NCBI RefSeq assembly: GCF_009707665.1
Contig: NZ_WLZW01000001.1
Coordinates: forward strand, 682,001 to 746,000
From: Planomicrobium sp. YIM 101495
GTDB lineage: Bacteria > Bacillota > Bacilli > Bacillales_A > Planococcaceae
Length of the DNA: 64,000 nt
Reading direction: 5' to 3'
Positions 1 through 8,666 of the stretch are shown one piece after another; within the stretch, counting starts at the first letter, position 1; every line of letters starts with the position of its first letter. Both the position numbers and the translations under genes were made by a program. The notes under the pieces were generated by a model. That model searched no databases. It had not been told where the DNA came from and was given only the letters and a program-made list of their open reading frames with translations.

Positions 1-99
1 CAAACTGCCTCTATTATAGCAAAAGAGCGTTCTCATTTACAATAGAAAGAGCGCCTTCAGATAATAATGATTATTAATTAATAATTTGTTTTATTATCA

Positions 100-642
100 T
101 TAACTTGTTGTCATTTTTGCCCATAGAACAGCAAACGCTGTTTTGGCATCGTAAATCCGCTCGTCTTTCATCATTTCTTCCGCTTCCTCAATCGTCACTT
201 CCATCAATTCCACGAATTCATCTTCGTCCAGCAATGCTGGTTGCTCGACTCGTTCGAGACCGGTCGCTTCATATAAATGGATGATTTCGTCCGCGAACCC
301 CGGTGAAGTCGAGAAGGTCTGAATGTGCTTCCAGTCAGCTGCACGGTAGCCCGTCTCTTCTTCGAGTTCCCGTTTCGCTGTCGTTTCCGGCGCTTCGCCC
401 GGCTCCAGCTTGCCTGCCGGGATTTCGATGATTGACCGCTCCAGTGCTTTCCGGAATTGCTCGACCATGATTAGCTTCCCTTCATCCGTCAGCGCAATGA
501 CTGCGACGGCACCAGGATGCTCGATCAGTTCGCGCTTCCCTTGCTTGCCGTTCGGCAGTTCGACGTCGTCTACTTTCAAATTGATGATTTTTCCTTCATA
601 AAGTCTTTCGGAATGGATTGTGCGTTCTTCAAATTTTTTCAT
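100..642 (-). CDS. nudF: ADP-ribose pyrophosphatase (Nudix hydrolase)
   Basis: Hydrolyses ADP-ribose to AMP and ribose-5-phosphate in the cytoplasm. The protein of about 180 residues has a clear Nudix box near residues 80-105 (G-E-A-P...REL-EEETGY), with a preceding IPAGK loop and an N-terminal beta domain typical of the NudF/YffH type. I place the start at the ATG at 642 because GAGG lies 6 nt upstream; an in-frame ATG 12 nt earlier has no such site. It is divergent from the aldo/keto reductase gene. Family assignment is firm; substrate is inferred from the family. Confidence 0.92.
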   Translation of the reverse strand: MKKFEERTIHSERLYEGKIINLKVDDVELPNGKQGKRELIEHPGAVAVIALTDEGKLIMVEQFRKALERSIIEIPAGKLEPGEAPETTAKRELEEETGYRAADWKHIQTFSTSPGFADEIIHLYEATGLERVEQPALLDEDEFVELMEVTIEEAEEMMKDERIYDAKTAFAVLWAKMTTS

Positions 643-720
643 GATGGTCCTCATTTCGTTTGTGGATTGTCTACCAAAAAGTATACCATAGAAGAAACAG
701 ATGGATGGAGGTGCTTGATC

Positions 721-1623
721 TTGAAGAACAACCGATTAGGCAAGAGTGAGTTGGAAGTAAGTGAGATCGGACTCGGCTGCATGTCGTTGCCGAACGATCT
801 TGAAGTGGCGAAATCAATCATAGACGAAGCATTCGATCACGGCATCCGCTTTTTCGACACTGCCGACTTTTATGGCAAAGGCGAGAACGAGCAATTGGTC
901 GGAGCTGCACTGAAAGCAAGACGACAAGATGTCATTCTCGCGACAAAAGTCGGGAATGAATGGCAAGCCGATTCCGACGAAGTGAGCTGGAACGCGACGA
1001 AGGAATACATCACCGAGCAAGTGCATAACAGTCTGCACCGCCTCGGCACCGACTACATCGACTTGTATCAGCTGCACGGAGGGATGATCACTGACGATAC
1101 AGAAGAAACGATCGATGCCTTCGAGACACTCAAAAAAGAAGGGCTGATCCGTGCTTACGGGATTTCCTCGATCCGTCCGAACGTCATCCGCCGCTTCCTC
1201 GACCAGGCGGACTTGGCATCCATCATGATGCAGTACAGCCTCCTTGACCGCCGCCCGGAAGAATTCCTCGGGCAAATTGAGGATGCAGGCGTCTCCGTCA
1301 TCACACGCGGCAGTCTCGCACAAGGCTTATTAACGAATTCCGGACTGAGCCGTGCGGAAACGAAAGGCAACTATATGAGCTACGAAAAAGAACAATTGGC
1401 GAAAACCATCTCCGACTTGACGGACGTCCACGGAGACTTGCATGCACTGGCGCTCCATAGCGTGCTCCACAATCCGGCAGTGGCATCCGCCATTACAGGT
1501 GCAAGCTCACAGACGCAGCTGCAAGACACGCTGCGTGCTTATCACGAGCAAATACCGGAGGAAACGATTCAAGATGCATTCCAGCAAGTGAAACAGGAGA
1601 ACTATACACAGCACCGCGAATGA
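721..1623 (+). CDS. aldo/keto reductase
   Basis: NADPH-dependent reductase of the AKR superfamily, (beta/alpha)8 barrel. The catalytic tetrad is visible: Asp and Tyr in DTADFYG, Lys in LATKVG and His in YQLHG. The start is taken as the TTG at 721 because GGAGGTG ends 8 nt upstream; the longer frame upstream has no ribosome site. This gives 300 residues, the normal family length. A plausible promoter (TTGTGG at 660, TATACC at 682) lies in the gap shared with nudF. The physiological substrate cannot be told from sequence. Confidence 0.9.
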   Translation: MKNNRLGKSELEVSEIGLGCMSLPNDLEVAKSIIDEAFDHGIRFFDTADFYGKGENEQLVGAALKARRQDVILATKVGNEWQADSDEVSWNATKEYITEQVHNSLHRLGTDYIDLYQLHGGMITDDTEETIDAFETLKKEGLIRAYGISSIRPNVIRRFLDQADLASIMMQYSLLDRRPEEFLGQIEDAGVSVITRGSLAQGLLTNSGLSRAETKGNYMSYEKEQLAKTISDLTDVHGDLHALALHSVLHNPAVASAITGASSQTQLQDTLRAYHEQIPEETIQDAFQQVKQENYTQHRE

Positions 1624-1632
1624 TCATAAGCA

Positions 1633-1668
1633 AACAGCCCGGGAGAATTACTTCCCGGGCTGTTTTTT
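1633..1668. terminator. bidirectional terminator
   Basis: A perfect 12-bp inverted repeat (AACAGCCCGGGA / TCCCGGGCTGTT) followed by a T run on the plus strand and a short one on the minus strand. It sits between the convergent aldo/keto reductase and cation efflux genes. Confidence 0.9.
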
Positions 1669-2614
1669 AATGCGCATGAGGATGGTCTGTTTGTGATCGA
1701 GTCCCTTGGCACAACATCGACTCGACGTGCGGATGGTCTTTTCCTTCTAATTGCAGTGTGACATGTCCGATCCGCTTCGCTCCGAGCTTCTTCTCAACGT
1801 CCCGCAGCAGCTGCTGGCTTTCCGTGAACGTGATGCCGTCTTCGATGACGACGTGCCCGGATAACGCATGGTCTCCGCTCGTGATGCTCCATACATGCAA
1901 ATCGTGCACTCCGCATACTCCCGGAACCGCAATAATCACGTCTACTATTTCATCAAGGTCGATATTTTTCGGCGTTCCTTCCATTAAGATATGGACCGCT
2001 TCTTTCGTGACACGCCAGCCGCTGATCAAGATCAACACCGCAACGATAACGCTGGCGAGTGGATCCGCCCACATCCAGCCGAACGCAAAGATGAGGATCG
2101 CCGCTGCAATCGCTCCAACCGAGCCGAGCAAATCACCAAGCACATGCAGGAAAGCTGCACGCATGTTCAAGTTGTCTTTCGTATCGCCGCCGCGCATCAA
2201 GATCCAAGCAACCAGCACATTGACGAGAAAGCCGATGACCGCAATGATAAGCATGCCGCCGGAAGCAATCGCTTCGGGTGACGTGAAACGGTGGAACGCT
2301 TCATAGAAAATATACAGGCTGACGAGCACGAGCGTCACACCGTTGAAGACCGCCGCCAAAATTTCGAACCGTTTGTAGCCGTACGTTTTCATCCGGTCCG
2401 CTGCCCGTTCCCCGAACGTGAAGGCGAGGACACCGATCAATAACGAAATGGAATCGCTGAGCATATGTCCCGCATCCGCAATGAGCGCTAAACTATTCGT
2501 CAGCCAGCCACCGACCGCTTCGAAGATCATGAAGACAGTCGTGATGGCGAATGCGATCCATAACGTTTTTTTATTGTTGCCATGTGTATGGTCGTGATCA
2601 TGAAGATGTCCCAT
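1667..2614 (-). CDS. czcD: cation diffusion facilitator, CzcD-like zinc/cadmium efflux
   Basis: Proton-driven exporter of divalent metals in the cytoplasmic membrane. It has a His/Asp-rich N terminus (HLHDHDHTHG), six membrane segments, the paired metal-site motifs IADAGHMLSD in TM2 and LHVLGDLLGS in TM5, and a cytoplasmic C-terminal domain ending in further histidines. The start is the ATG at 2614 (MGHLHDHDH) with GGGGGAA upstream; the longer frame starts without a site. 315 residues is the usual CzcD length. The metal preferred (Zn, Cd or Co) is inferred only. Confidence 0.9.
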   Translation of the reverse strand: MGHLHDHDHTHGNNKKTLWIAFAITTVFMIFEAVGGWLTNSLALIADAGHMLSDSISLLIGVLAFTFGERAADRMKTYGYKRFEILAAVFNGVTLVLVSLYIFYEAFHRFTSPEAIASGGMLIIAVIGFLVNVLVAWILMRGGDTKDNLNMRAAFLHVLGDLLGSVGAIAAAILIFAFGWMWADPLASVIVAVLILISGWRVTKEAVHILMEGTPKNIDLDEIVDVIIAVPGVCGVHDLHVWSITSGDHALSGHVVIEDGITFTESQQLLRDVEKKLGAKRIGHVTLQLEGKDHPHVESMLCQGTRSQTDHPHAH

Positions 2615-2716
2615 GGAATTCCCCCGCTTTTGATTTTTACTTATCCTATCATATTTCAAAAAACAAGGTGCTTCTATTCTGCTTCTTGGCTTTATCGCTA
2701 GCTCAACCGTCTGGCA

Positions 2717-3214
2717 TTATAATCCTTCAGTCTTTTTTCGCAATACGTATTGAATCAATCGGCTGTTCTCCCCCAGGTATTCTTCATAACCTTCCTTTCC
2801 TACCTCTTCAAAGCCAAGTTGCCAAAGCATTTTTCTTGAACGCAAATTGGTTTCATGAGTTTCAGCGCTGAAATTGGATATCCCCAAAACATCTGCACCA
2901 TAGGCCATCATACTCTTTGCGGATTGAGTCCCTAGCCCTCTTCCCCATAAAGCAGATTCTCCGATTGCAATGCCAAATTCTGCAGAGCCATCTCGAATGC
3001 AGGCGAGATCTGCATAGCCGATCAAGCGATTTTCATATTCAATTCCCATCCTGCAAAAATCAGGCTTTGTATCCTTTACACAATATGTCCACCATTTATG
3101 CAATTCAGTAGCTTCCCTATCTTTTTCCCACCCGTTCGCTTCACAAAACAGTTCATCTTAACTCCACCTTTTGACTGTCTGATAATCTTCTATTGATAAC
3201 TTCCTTATTTTCAT
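2717..3214 (-). pseudogene. GNAT acetyltransferase interrupted by an in-frame stop
   Basis: The downstream part (from 3157) reads as a normal GNAT protein: DELFCEANGW, RLIGYADLAC, then the acetyl-CoA loop region GRGLGTQSAKSM and a C-terminal strand NLRSRKMLWQLGFEEVG. The reading frame continues upstream without a shift through an ATG at 3214 (MKIRKLSIEDYQTVKRWS), but a TAA at 3158-3160 splits the two parts. The N-terminal 18 codons are exactly what a GNAT start looks like, so this is a single gene with one nonsense codon. A shortened protein from the TTG at 3103 is possible but has no good ribosome site. A sequencing error is the alternative. Confidence 0.75.
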
Positions 3215-3298
3215 GTGTTCTGAATGTACCAAATCTTTCCTTCCCCTCCGTCACAACCTTATTGTTCTCTAATTATACTTTAAATTTCCTCTAAAATA

Positions 3299-3337
3299 CA
3301 AAAATGTCCCAGGAGCCAAGATGATGGCTTCTAGGAC
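3299..3337 (-). terminator. guaC terminator
   Basis: Stem GTCCTAGAAGCC / GGCTCCTGGGAC on the minus strand followed by ATTTTTGT, 20 bp past the guaC stop codon. Confidence 0.8.
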
Positions 3338-3356
3338 AAGATTCGGTCGATTCGGT

Positions 3357-4340
3357 TCAGTAAACTTTATCACCATTGAAAATCGAGTTTTTCACGATGA
3401 CGTAATCAACGTTGCGGATTGCGCTTAATTTGTCGCCACCTGCGTATGAGATCGATGACTGAAGATCTTGTTCCATCTCTGTCAACGTATCTTTTAAAGC
3501 ACCGCGGTATTCCACGAACATTTTTTTGCCTTCGACGTTCTTCTTCTCACCTTTTTGGAATTCCGAAGCCGAACCGAAGTACTCTTTGTACATTTTTCCG
3601 TCTTTTTCGACCGTCTGGCCAGGAGATTCTTCGTGTCCTGCGAACAGTGACCCGATCATGACCATTGATGCCCCGAAACGGACAGATTTTGCGATATCGC
3701 CGTGCGTCCGGATGCCGCCGTCAGCAATGATCGGCTTGCTTGCTGCTTTAGCACACCAGCGAAGTGCTGCCAACTGCCAGCCGCCTGTGCCGAAGCCTGT
3801 TTTGATTTTCGTGATGCACACTTTCCCTGGTCCGATGCCGACTTTCGTTGCATCCGCACCAGCATGTTCCAATTCACGGACCGCTTCAGGCGTTCCGACG
3901 TTCCCAGCGATGACGAAGCTAGCCGGGATGCGTTCTTTGATGAACTGGATCATCTTGATGACCGAGTTCGAGTGGCCGTGTGCGACATCGATCGTGATAT
4001 ATTCCGGAACTAATCCTTGTTCGACCATTTCTTCAACGAATGTATATTCCTCAGGCTTGATGCCCACGCTGATGGAAGCGTACAGGCCTCTGCCTTGCAT
4101 ATCTTTAATGAAATCGATGCGCTTTCCAGGTTCGAAACGGTGCATGATATAGAAATAATTATTTTCAGCCATTTTAATGGCAATAGTTTCATCGATAATC
4201 GTCTGCATGTTTGCTGGTACGACAGGCAATCGGAATGTGCGTCCTCCGAACTCTACAGATGTGTCACACTGTGAACGGCTGTCGACGATCGCTTTTGCAG
4301 GTACTAGTTGAATATCTTCATAATCAAATACGTTATCCAT
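3357..4340 (-). CDS. guaC: GMP reductase
   Basis: Reduces GMP to IMP with NADPH, returning guanine nucleotides to the adenine branch of purine salvage. 327 residues from the ATG at 4340, chosen because AGGAG lies upstream. IMPDH/GMPR barrel with the catalytic-cysteine loop GPGKVCITK, the dinucleotide/phosphate segments [11 protein letters not shown] and [14 protein letters not shown], and the flap region [12 protein letters not shown]. There is no CBS insertion and the length is GMPR-like, which separates it from IMP dehydrogenase. It has its own promoter and terminator, so it is probably monocistronic. Confidence 0.95.
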   Translation of the reverse strand: MDNVFDYEDIQLVPAKAIVDSRSQCDTSVEFGGRTFRLPVVPANMQTIIDETIAIKMAENNYFYIMHRFEPGKRIDFIKDMQGRGLYASISVGIKPEEYTFVEEMVEQGLVPEYITIDVAHGHSNSVIKMIQFIKERIPASFVIAGNVGTPEAVRELEHAGADATKVGIGPGKVCITKIKTGFGTGGWQLAALRWCAKAASKPIIADGGIRTHGDIAKSVRFGASMVMIGSLFAGHEESPGQTVEKDGKMYKEYFGSASEFQKGEKKNVEGKKMFVEYRGALKDTLTEMEQDLQSSISYAGGDKLSAIRNVDYVIVKNSIFNGDKVY

Positions 4341-4384
4341 TGATGTCACTCCTAAAATACGAATATTATATAGATACGGACTCG

Positions 4385-4433
4385 TTATCGTTCGTCCATA
4401 TGACACTTTACTGCATTCTAATATAGATGTCAA
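4385..4433 (-). promoter_or_regulatory. guaC promoter with a possible PurR box
   Basis: On the minus strand TTGACA (4433-4428) and TAAAGT (4410-4405) are separated by exactly 17 nt. Just downstream the sequence ACGAACGATAACG resembles the CGAAC core of Bacillus PurR boxes. The promoter is well supported by spacing; the PurR link is inference. Confidence 0.6.
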
Positions 4434-4473
4434 AGGGAAATATCATTAATTCACGTTTATTTTTCAATTTACG

Positions 4474-4506
4474 AAAAAATCCGCAACCTTTTTTAAGGCT
4501 GCGGAT
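4474..4506 (-). terminator. yqkK terminator
   Basis: Minus-strand stem ATCCGCAGCCTT / AAGGTTGCGGAT followed by six T, just after the yqkK stop. Confidence 0.88.
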
Positions 4507-4512
4507 CCATCA

Positions 4513-4737
4513 TTAAAACTTATTCCCTTTGTCGCCATACCGTTCAAGCAATTCCCCGAACGACATGTTCTTTTCCCGTTGCTTCCGTTCGAATACACGC
4601 TGGGCTTCTTTCTCTTCTTCCTGCTTGCGCTCTTCTTGCTGAAGCTCTTTTTTTGTTTCTTTCAGCTTCGCCAGCATTTCATCCGAGAACAAACCATTCG
4701 GCTCCTCTTTCGGAGACTGTTTTTTCTGTTTTGCCAT
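4513..4737 (-). CDS. yqkK: YqkK family protein (DUF3886)
   Basis: Small, highly charged 74-residue protein, predicted to be one long helix (KKELQQEERKQEEEKE) with the conserved C-terminal motif REKNMSFGELLERYG seen in Bacillus YqkK. No function is known. It starts 12 bp after the thiolase stop codon and probably shares its transcript. Confidence 0.8.
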   Translation of the reverse strand: MAKQKKQSPKEEPNGLFSDEMLAKLKETKKELQQEERKQEEEKEAQRVFERKQREKNMSFGELLERYGDKGNKF

Positions 4738-4749
4738 TGCGTTCGCTCC

Positions 4750-5934
4750 TTATGGACGTTTTACGATTGTAGCAACACCTTGTCCGCCACCGATGCAAAG
4801 CGTTGCAAGACCGGTCTTCGCATCACGGCGCTGCATTTCGTGAAGCAATGTCACGAAAATACGTGCACCACTCGCGCCGATCGGGTGTCCGATTGCAATC
4901 GCGCCACCATTGACGTTCAAACGTTCTTGGTCGAATTTCAATTCGCGGTCAACCGCGATGGATTGTGCTGCAAACGCTTCGTTCGCTTCGATCAAATCGA
5001 TTTGACCAAGCTCCATGTCTGCGCGCTTCAATGCATTCTTGACAGCTTGAACCGGTCCAATCCCCATGACTTCCGGCGCTACACCCGCACTGCCATTTGC
5101 AGCGATCACCGCTAGTGGCTTGATGCCAAGCTCATCCGCTTTTTCTTTCGACATGACTACGACTGCAGCTGCACCATCATTGATTCCCGATGCGTTACCT
5201 GCTGTTACGCTACCATCTTTTTTGAATGCCGGACGGAGTTTCCCGAGTTTCTCTTCCGTAGATGAAGCTTTGATGTACTCATCTTGATCGAAGATGATCG
5301 GATCGCCTTTACGCTGCGGAATTTCCACTGCGACGATTTCTTCCGTGAACTTGCCGGATGCTTGTGCTTCTGCTGCACGTTGCTGTGAACGCGCTGCGAA
5401 TGCATCCTGCTCTTCACGCGAGATTTCGTAACGGTCACACAAGTTTTCCGCTGTGATTCCCATATGGTAATCGTTGAACGCACAAGTCAATCCGTCTGCG
5501 ACCATGCTGTCGACGACTTTCTGGTCTCCCATACGGTAGCCTTCACGCGCTTTCGGCATCAAGTATGGTGCCTGGCTCATGTTTTCCATTCCGCCTGCTA
5601 CGACGATATCTGCATCCCCCGCATAAATCGCTTGATAAGCAAGATGGATCGCTTTGAGACCCGAGCCACATACTTTATTAATCGTCATGGAAGGAACCGT
5701 TTCCGGCAATCCTGCTTTCATCGCTGATTGACGTGCAGGGTTTTGGCCAAGACCTGCTTGTAAGACGTTCCCCATGATGACTTCCGATACAGCTTCCGGC
5801 TTGACGCCTGCACGCTCGATTGCTTGCTTGATGACGATTGCTCCCAATTCCGTTGCCGGTACATCTTTCAGTGAACCCATGAATGATCCGACTCCGGTTC
5901 TGACAGCGCTCACAATTACGATTTCCTTCGACAT
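4750..5934 (-). CDS. acetyl-CoA C-acetyltransferase (thiolase)
   Basis: Condenses two acetyl-CoA to acetoacetyl-CoA or runs the reverse thiolysis in fatty-acid and branched-chain degradation. 394 residues, the full thiolase II length. The nucleophile Cys89 is in [11 protein letters not shown]; the C-terminal catalytic pair is in [10 protein letters not shown] (His) and CIGGGQG (Cys). It is divergent from HMG-CoA lyase, which yields acetoacetate and acetyl-CoA, so a shared role in leucine or ketone-body breakdown is plausible. The paralogue (AtoB, MmgA or YhfS type) cannot be fixed. Confidence 0.93.
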   Translation of the reverse strand: MSKEIVIVSAVRTGVGSFMGSLKDVPATELGAIVIKQAIERAGVKPEAVSEVIMGNVLQAGLGQNPARQSAMKAGLPETVPSMTINKVCGSGLKAIHLAYQAIYAGDADIVVAGGMENMSQAPYLMPKAREGYRMGDQKVVDSMVADGLTCAFNDYHMGITAENLCDRYEISREEQDAFAARSQQRAAEAQASGKFTEEIVAVEIPQRKGDPIIFDQDEYIKASSTEEKLGKLRPAFKKDGSVTAGNASGINDGAAAVVVMSKEKADELGIKPLAVIAANGSAGVAPEVMGIGPVQAVKNALKRADMELGQIDLIEANEAFAAQSIAVDRELKFDQERLNVNGGAIAIGHPIGASGARIFVTLLHEMQRRDAKTGLATLCIGGGQGVATIVKRP

Positions 5935-5982
5935 TTCATTTCCCCCTTGTTTATAAAACCATTTGCTTGTTGCTCCACCCTA

Positions 5983-6000
5983 TCGATACAATAGTATCGA
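5983..6000. promoter_or_regulatory. inverted repeat, possible operator
   Basis: Perfect 7-bp inverted repeat TCGATAC-aata-GTATCGA placed 11 bp upstream of the HMG-CoA lyase start and within the divergent promoter region. The symmetry suits a dimeric regulator; no regulator is identified. Confidence 0.4.
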
Positions 6001-6011
6001 GGAGGGATTAC

Positions 6012-6923
6012 ATGTTCAGTTTACCAAACAACGCAACAATTATCGAGGTCGGCCCGCGTGATGGCCTGCAAAATGAAGCAGCGCCCGTCAGCACCGAAAC
6101 GAAACTCGCCTTTATCGGCGCACTGCAAGGAGCCGGCGTCTCCGAGATGGAATTGACATCGTTCGTTTCACCGAAATGGGTGCCACAAATGGCTGATGCG
6201 AAAGAGATCGTCGCCCGTGCCGAAAAGGTCGGCCGGCAATTCGTCTTGACGCCGAATGCCCGCGGGATTGAAGCTGCAACAGAAGCAGGTGCAGACGCCT
6301 ATGCTGTATTCGTCGGAGTGTCGAATACATTCAATCAGAAGAACATCAATAAATCCACACAGGAAAGCATGGATGCACTCGAACCGCTTATCAAAGATTT
6401 GAAAGTGGAAGGAAAGTTTGTTCGTGCTTGTATTTCAACAGCTTTCTACTGCCCGTTTGAGGGGGCGATCGATCCGAAAGAGACAATCGAACTTTGCCGA
6501 CAATTCGTTGAGCTCGGCGTCGATGAGCTGAGTGTGGCGGATACGATCGGCATGGCGAACCCGAAGGAAAGTTACGAGCTATTCGCTGAGCTGAAAAAAG
6601 AATTCCCGGATACATTAATCTCCGCCCACTTCCATGACACACGGAAAATGGCACTGGCAAACATTTCCGCTGCTCTACAAGCTGGTGTCGACCGATTCGA
6701 CTCATCGGCAGGCGGACTCGGCGGCTGTCCGTTTGCTCCTGGCGCAACTGGCAACGTCGCAACCGAAGATGTCGTTAACATGCTCCACCGCATGGGTGTC
6801 GAGACAAGCATCGACGTCGACGCACTGTGCGAAGCGGTCGCGGAGATTGAATCGCATCTATCCGGTCCAGTGCAAACTGGGATGTATACACTTTATAAAA
6901 ACCGGAAACCAGCAGAAGCTTAA
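6012..6923 (+). CDS. yngG: hydroxymethylglutaryl-CoA lyase
   Basis: Cleaves HMG-CoA to acetoacetate and acetyl-CoA, the last step of leucine catabolism. 303 residues from the ATG at 6012 with GGAGGG upstream. It shows the HMGL signature: the N-terminal EVGPRDGLQNE with the metal-binding Asp, HFHDTRKMALAN, and the active-site cysteine loop GLGGCPFAPGATGN. The gene symbol follows the B. subtilis orthologue. Confidence 0.93.
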   Translation: MFSLPNNATIIEVGPRDGLQNEAAPVSTETKLAFIGALQGAGVSEMELTSFVSPKWVPQMADAKEIVARAEKVGRQFVLTPNARGIEAATEAGADAYAVFVGVSNTFNQKNINKSTQESMDALEPLIKDLKVEGKFVRACISTAFYCPFEGAIDPKETIELCRQFVELGVDELSVADTIGMANPKESYELFAELKKEFPDTLISAHFHDTRKMALANISAALQAGVDRFDSSAGGLGGCPFAPGATGNVATEDVVNMLHRMGVETSIDVDALCEAVAEIESHLSGPVQTGMYTLYKNRKPAEA

Positions 6924-6937
6924 GGTTTCTTCTAGAT

Positions 6938-6983
6938 AAAAAAAGCGACCGAACGGGTGATTTCACTTGTCCGGCCGCTTTTT
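6938..6983. terminator. terminator after HMG-CoA lyase
   Basis: Imperfect stem beginning AAAAAGCGACCG and ending CGGCCGCTTTTT, with A/T runs on both sides, just past the lyase stop. It can act in both directions. Confidence 0.8.
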
Positions 6984-6999
6984 CTAATTTGAAACAAAA

Positions 7000-7051
7000 G
7001 AAGCTGTCCTAAAAATCATATGCATGATTTTTTAAGACGGCTCCTTTTTTT
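7000..7051. terminator. original yneF terminator
   Basis: Long stem built on AAAAATCATATGCATGATTTTT with outer arms GCTGTC / GACGGC, followed by seven T on the plus strand and by T-rich sequence on the minus strand. It lies directly downstream of the displaced yneF 3' end and would have been the yneF terminator before the element inserted. Confidence 0.75.
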
Positions 7052-7058
7052 AAAAAAA

Positions 7059-7167
7059 TTATTTCTTCTCTTTCACTTTTTTAGTTCCAGATGTAGATGC
7101 TTTATTCATTTGAGTCATCATTTGATTGATTTTCTTCTGCGACGGTTTTTGTCCCATTTGCATCATC
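7059..7167 (-). pseudogene. yneF: displaced original 3' end of yneF
   Basis: This stretch reads in frame as the last 35 codons of YneF ([12 protein letters not shown] ... NKASTSGTKKVKEKK, stop at 7059). Its first 76 bp are identical to the intact yneF at 23564-23639; the last 12 codons differ. It is the chromosomal 3' end pushed away from its gene by the 16.5 kb insertion, and has no start codon. Confidence 0.9.
7092..7167. repeat. attL, 76-bp perfect direct repeat
   Basis: Identical over 76 bp to 23564-23639, with divergence immediately outside on both sides. The repeat is a coding segment of yneF. Together with the integrase next to the partner copy, this defines the element ends. Confidence 0.95.
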
Positions 7168-7293
7168 CGTTGTTATATCAATGTTTGTAAGTAGTTTAAA
7201 TCCACTATTTCTGTTTAGAAAACTATACCATTAGGATTTTAATTTGTCTATATCCTTAACCAACTTCTAGGATTTATGCTTTAAGGTGTGTGA

Positions 7294-7887
7294 TTAATAA
7301 GGGGGTGTTTTCCCCGATTTAATGAATAGCAATCCTAATAAGCCATTTTGTGATAAGTCGTGCATGACTACAGATACAGCCATTCCCTTAATGGTATAAA
7401 CATTATTGATTTTAAACTGCTCTCTCGCTTCAGGAGTATCACGCACATCAACAAAGAAAGCAATTTCCATCATTTGCAGAGCAAAGGCATCATTTAAGCT
7501 ACGTTCCCATTGTTTCATAACTCCATGAATCAAATAAGGATCGGAATAAGCGTCTACATAGATTGGTCTTCCTAACTCATCAAATCTATCAATGACTCTT
7601 CCTAAGAAATCACGAACCTCTATAGAAACGTTGCAACTAGTCATAGTAGCACGATATTTATTATGGCGTGGCGTTTTGACTTCTTCATTAACAATATACA
7701 AATGTCCTCTATGCTCAACATAATCCCCTCTTCTAAATGGCTGCAAGGAACTGATATGACGATTCTCTACCATCCCTAAATAGGCAGTAGCAATAATGGC
7801 TTTCTGCGGTTCACCATTAATCAATACAGTTTCAGAAAGAGAATCAAATGTATCATTAATTAAAGTGTAATTCGTTAATAGATTCAT
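7294..7887 (-). CDS. putative head closure / head-tail connector protein
   Basis: 197 residues, last gene of the element's operon. The middle segment RRGDYVEHRGHLYIVNEEV followed by beta-rich sequence resembles the stopper (SPP1 gp16-like) proteins that seal the portal channel after packaging; the C-terminal half is longer than in gp16. It lies 12 bp after the adaptor-like gene, the usual connector order. Function is inferred from pattern and position. Confidence 0.5.
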   Translation of the reverse strand: MNLLTNYTLINDTFDSLSETVLINGEPQKAIIATAYLGMVENRHISSLQPFRRGDYVEHRGHLYIVNEEVKTPRHNKYRATMTSCNVSIEVRDFLGRVIDRFDELGRPIYVDAYSDPYLIHGVMKQWERSLNDAFALQMMEIAFFVDVRDTPEAREQFKINNVYTIKGMAVSVVMHDLSQNGLLGLLFIKSGKTPPY

Positions 7888-7899
7888 CGTTCTCCCCCC

Positions 7900-8232
7900 T
7901 TAATTAAATAGCATGAAGAAATCAGATTGATTATTGTCTGTTCTCATGCCACGAATTTTCTTCTCTAGTTGATCTATGCGGTCTGTTAGATTCTCATGGA
8001 ACTCTGAAACCGTCATATCATCCAATTTAACGTTACGCATCATTTCAGGGTTGTTAGCGACTGACTCCAATGTAGATAATGCAGTTTGGAAAATAGCTTT
8101 CTTAGCAGAAGGAGATTGAGCATTATATTCCTCATGCGGTTGCAATCCGTTTTCCTGTAGATAGATAATTAGTTCCTGCTGCGATAGAGCAATCCCCTTT
8201 GTTTCCATTTCTAAGCGTTGAATATTTTTCAT
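7900..8232 (-). CDS. putative head-tail adaptor protein
   Basis: 110 residues from the ATG at 8232, preceded by GAAAGGA. The sequence is helical throughout: an N-terminal helix LSQQELIIYLQENGL, then ALSTLESVANNP, then a C-terminal coiled segment with DRIDQLEKKIRG. This is how phage head-tail adaptor (gp15/gp6-like) proteins that dock under the portal look. It sits between a 102-residue unknown and the head closure gene. Confidence 0.45.
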   Translation of the reverse strand: MKNIQRLEMETKGIALSQQELIIYLQENGLQPHEEYNAQSPSAKKAIFQTALSTLESVANNPEMMRNVKLDDMTVSEFHENLTDRIDQLEKKIRGMRTDNNQSDFFMLFN

Positions 8233-8308
8233 TTTATCTTTCCTTTCTATAGTTGGTTGAAAACGAGCATAAGAAAAAGCCACATCATTAAGATGTGACT
8301 CAAATTCA

Positions 8309-8617
8309 TTAGTCTAATAGAGGTAATAGCTTTCTCAAGTCAGTAAGAGCTTCCCCAAGAATTTCATTGTATTCATCGTAATCAATGCTATTGTCGGACA
8401 AAGTACTATATTGTGATAAGAAATTATCTATTAGTATCCTTTGATCTTTATTCCCGTATTTAAAATAAGGCGATAAAGTCGCACTAAGAACATAATATCC
8501 CATTCCTACACTGTTAATAGTATCAGCATCAATTAAACCATCCAAACCGCCTCTATCTTCAATATTTAAAGCTTTCCTACATGTAGCTTCCATAAATAAA
8601 GCATTTTCACGAGCCAT
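8309..8617 (-). CDS. hypothetical protein, 102 residues
   Basis: Start taken at the ATG at 8617, which follows GGAGGTGAATTTA. Mostly helical and acidic, no recognised domain. Being in the connector gene cluster of the element it may be a structural or assembly protein, but nothing in the sequence proves it. Confidence 0.6.
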   Translation of the reverse strand: MARENALFMEATCRKALNIEDRGGLDGLIDADTINSVGMGYYVLSATLSPYFKYGNKDQRILIDNFLSQYSTLSDNSIDYDEYNEILGEALTDLRKLLPLLD

Positions 8618-8666
8618 TAAATTCACCTCCTCTCATTTTCAATTACAAAAATTTAAAGAGGTAAAA

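Noticed and set aside
517-720. Longer N-terminal extension of the aldo/keto reductase frame
   Set aside because: It overlaps nudF on the other strand, lacks a ribosome site and is not part of the AKR family; the TTG at 721 with GGAGGTG is better.
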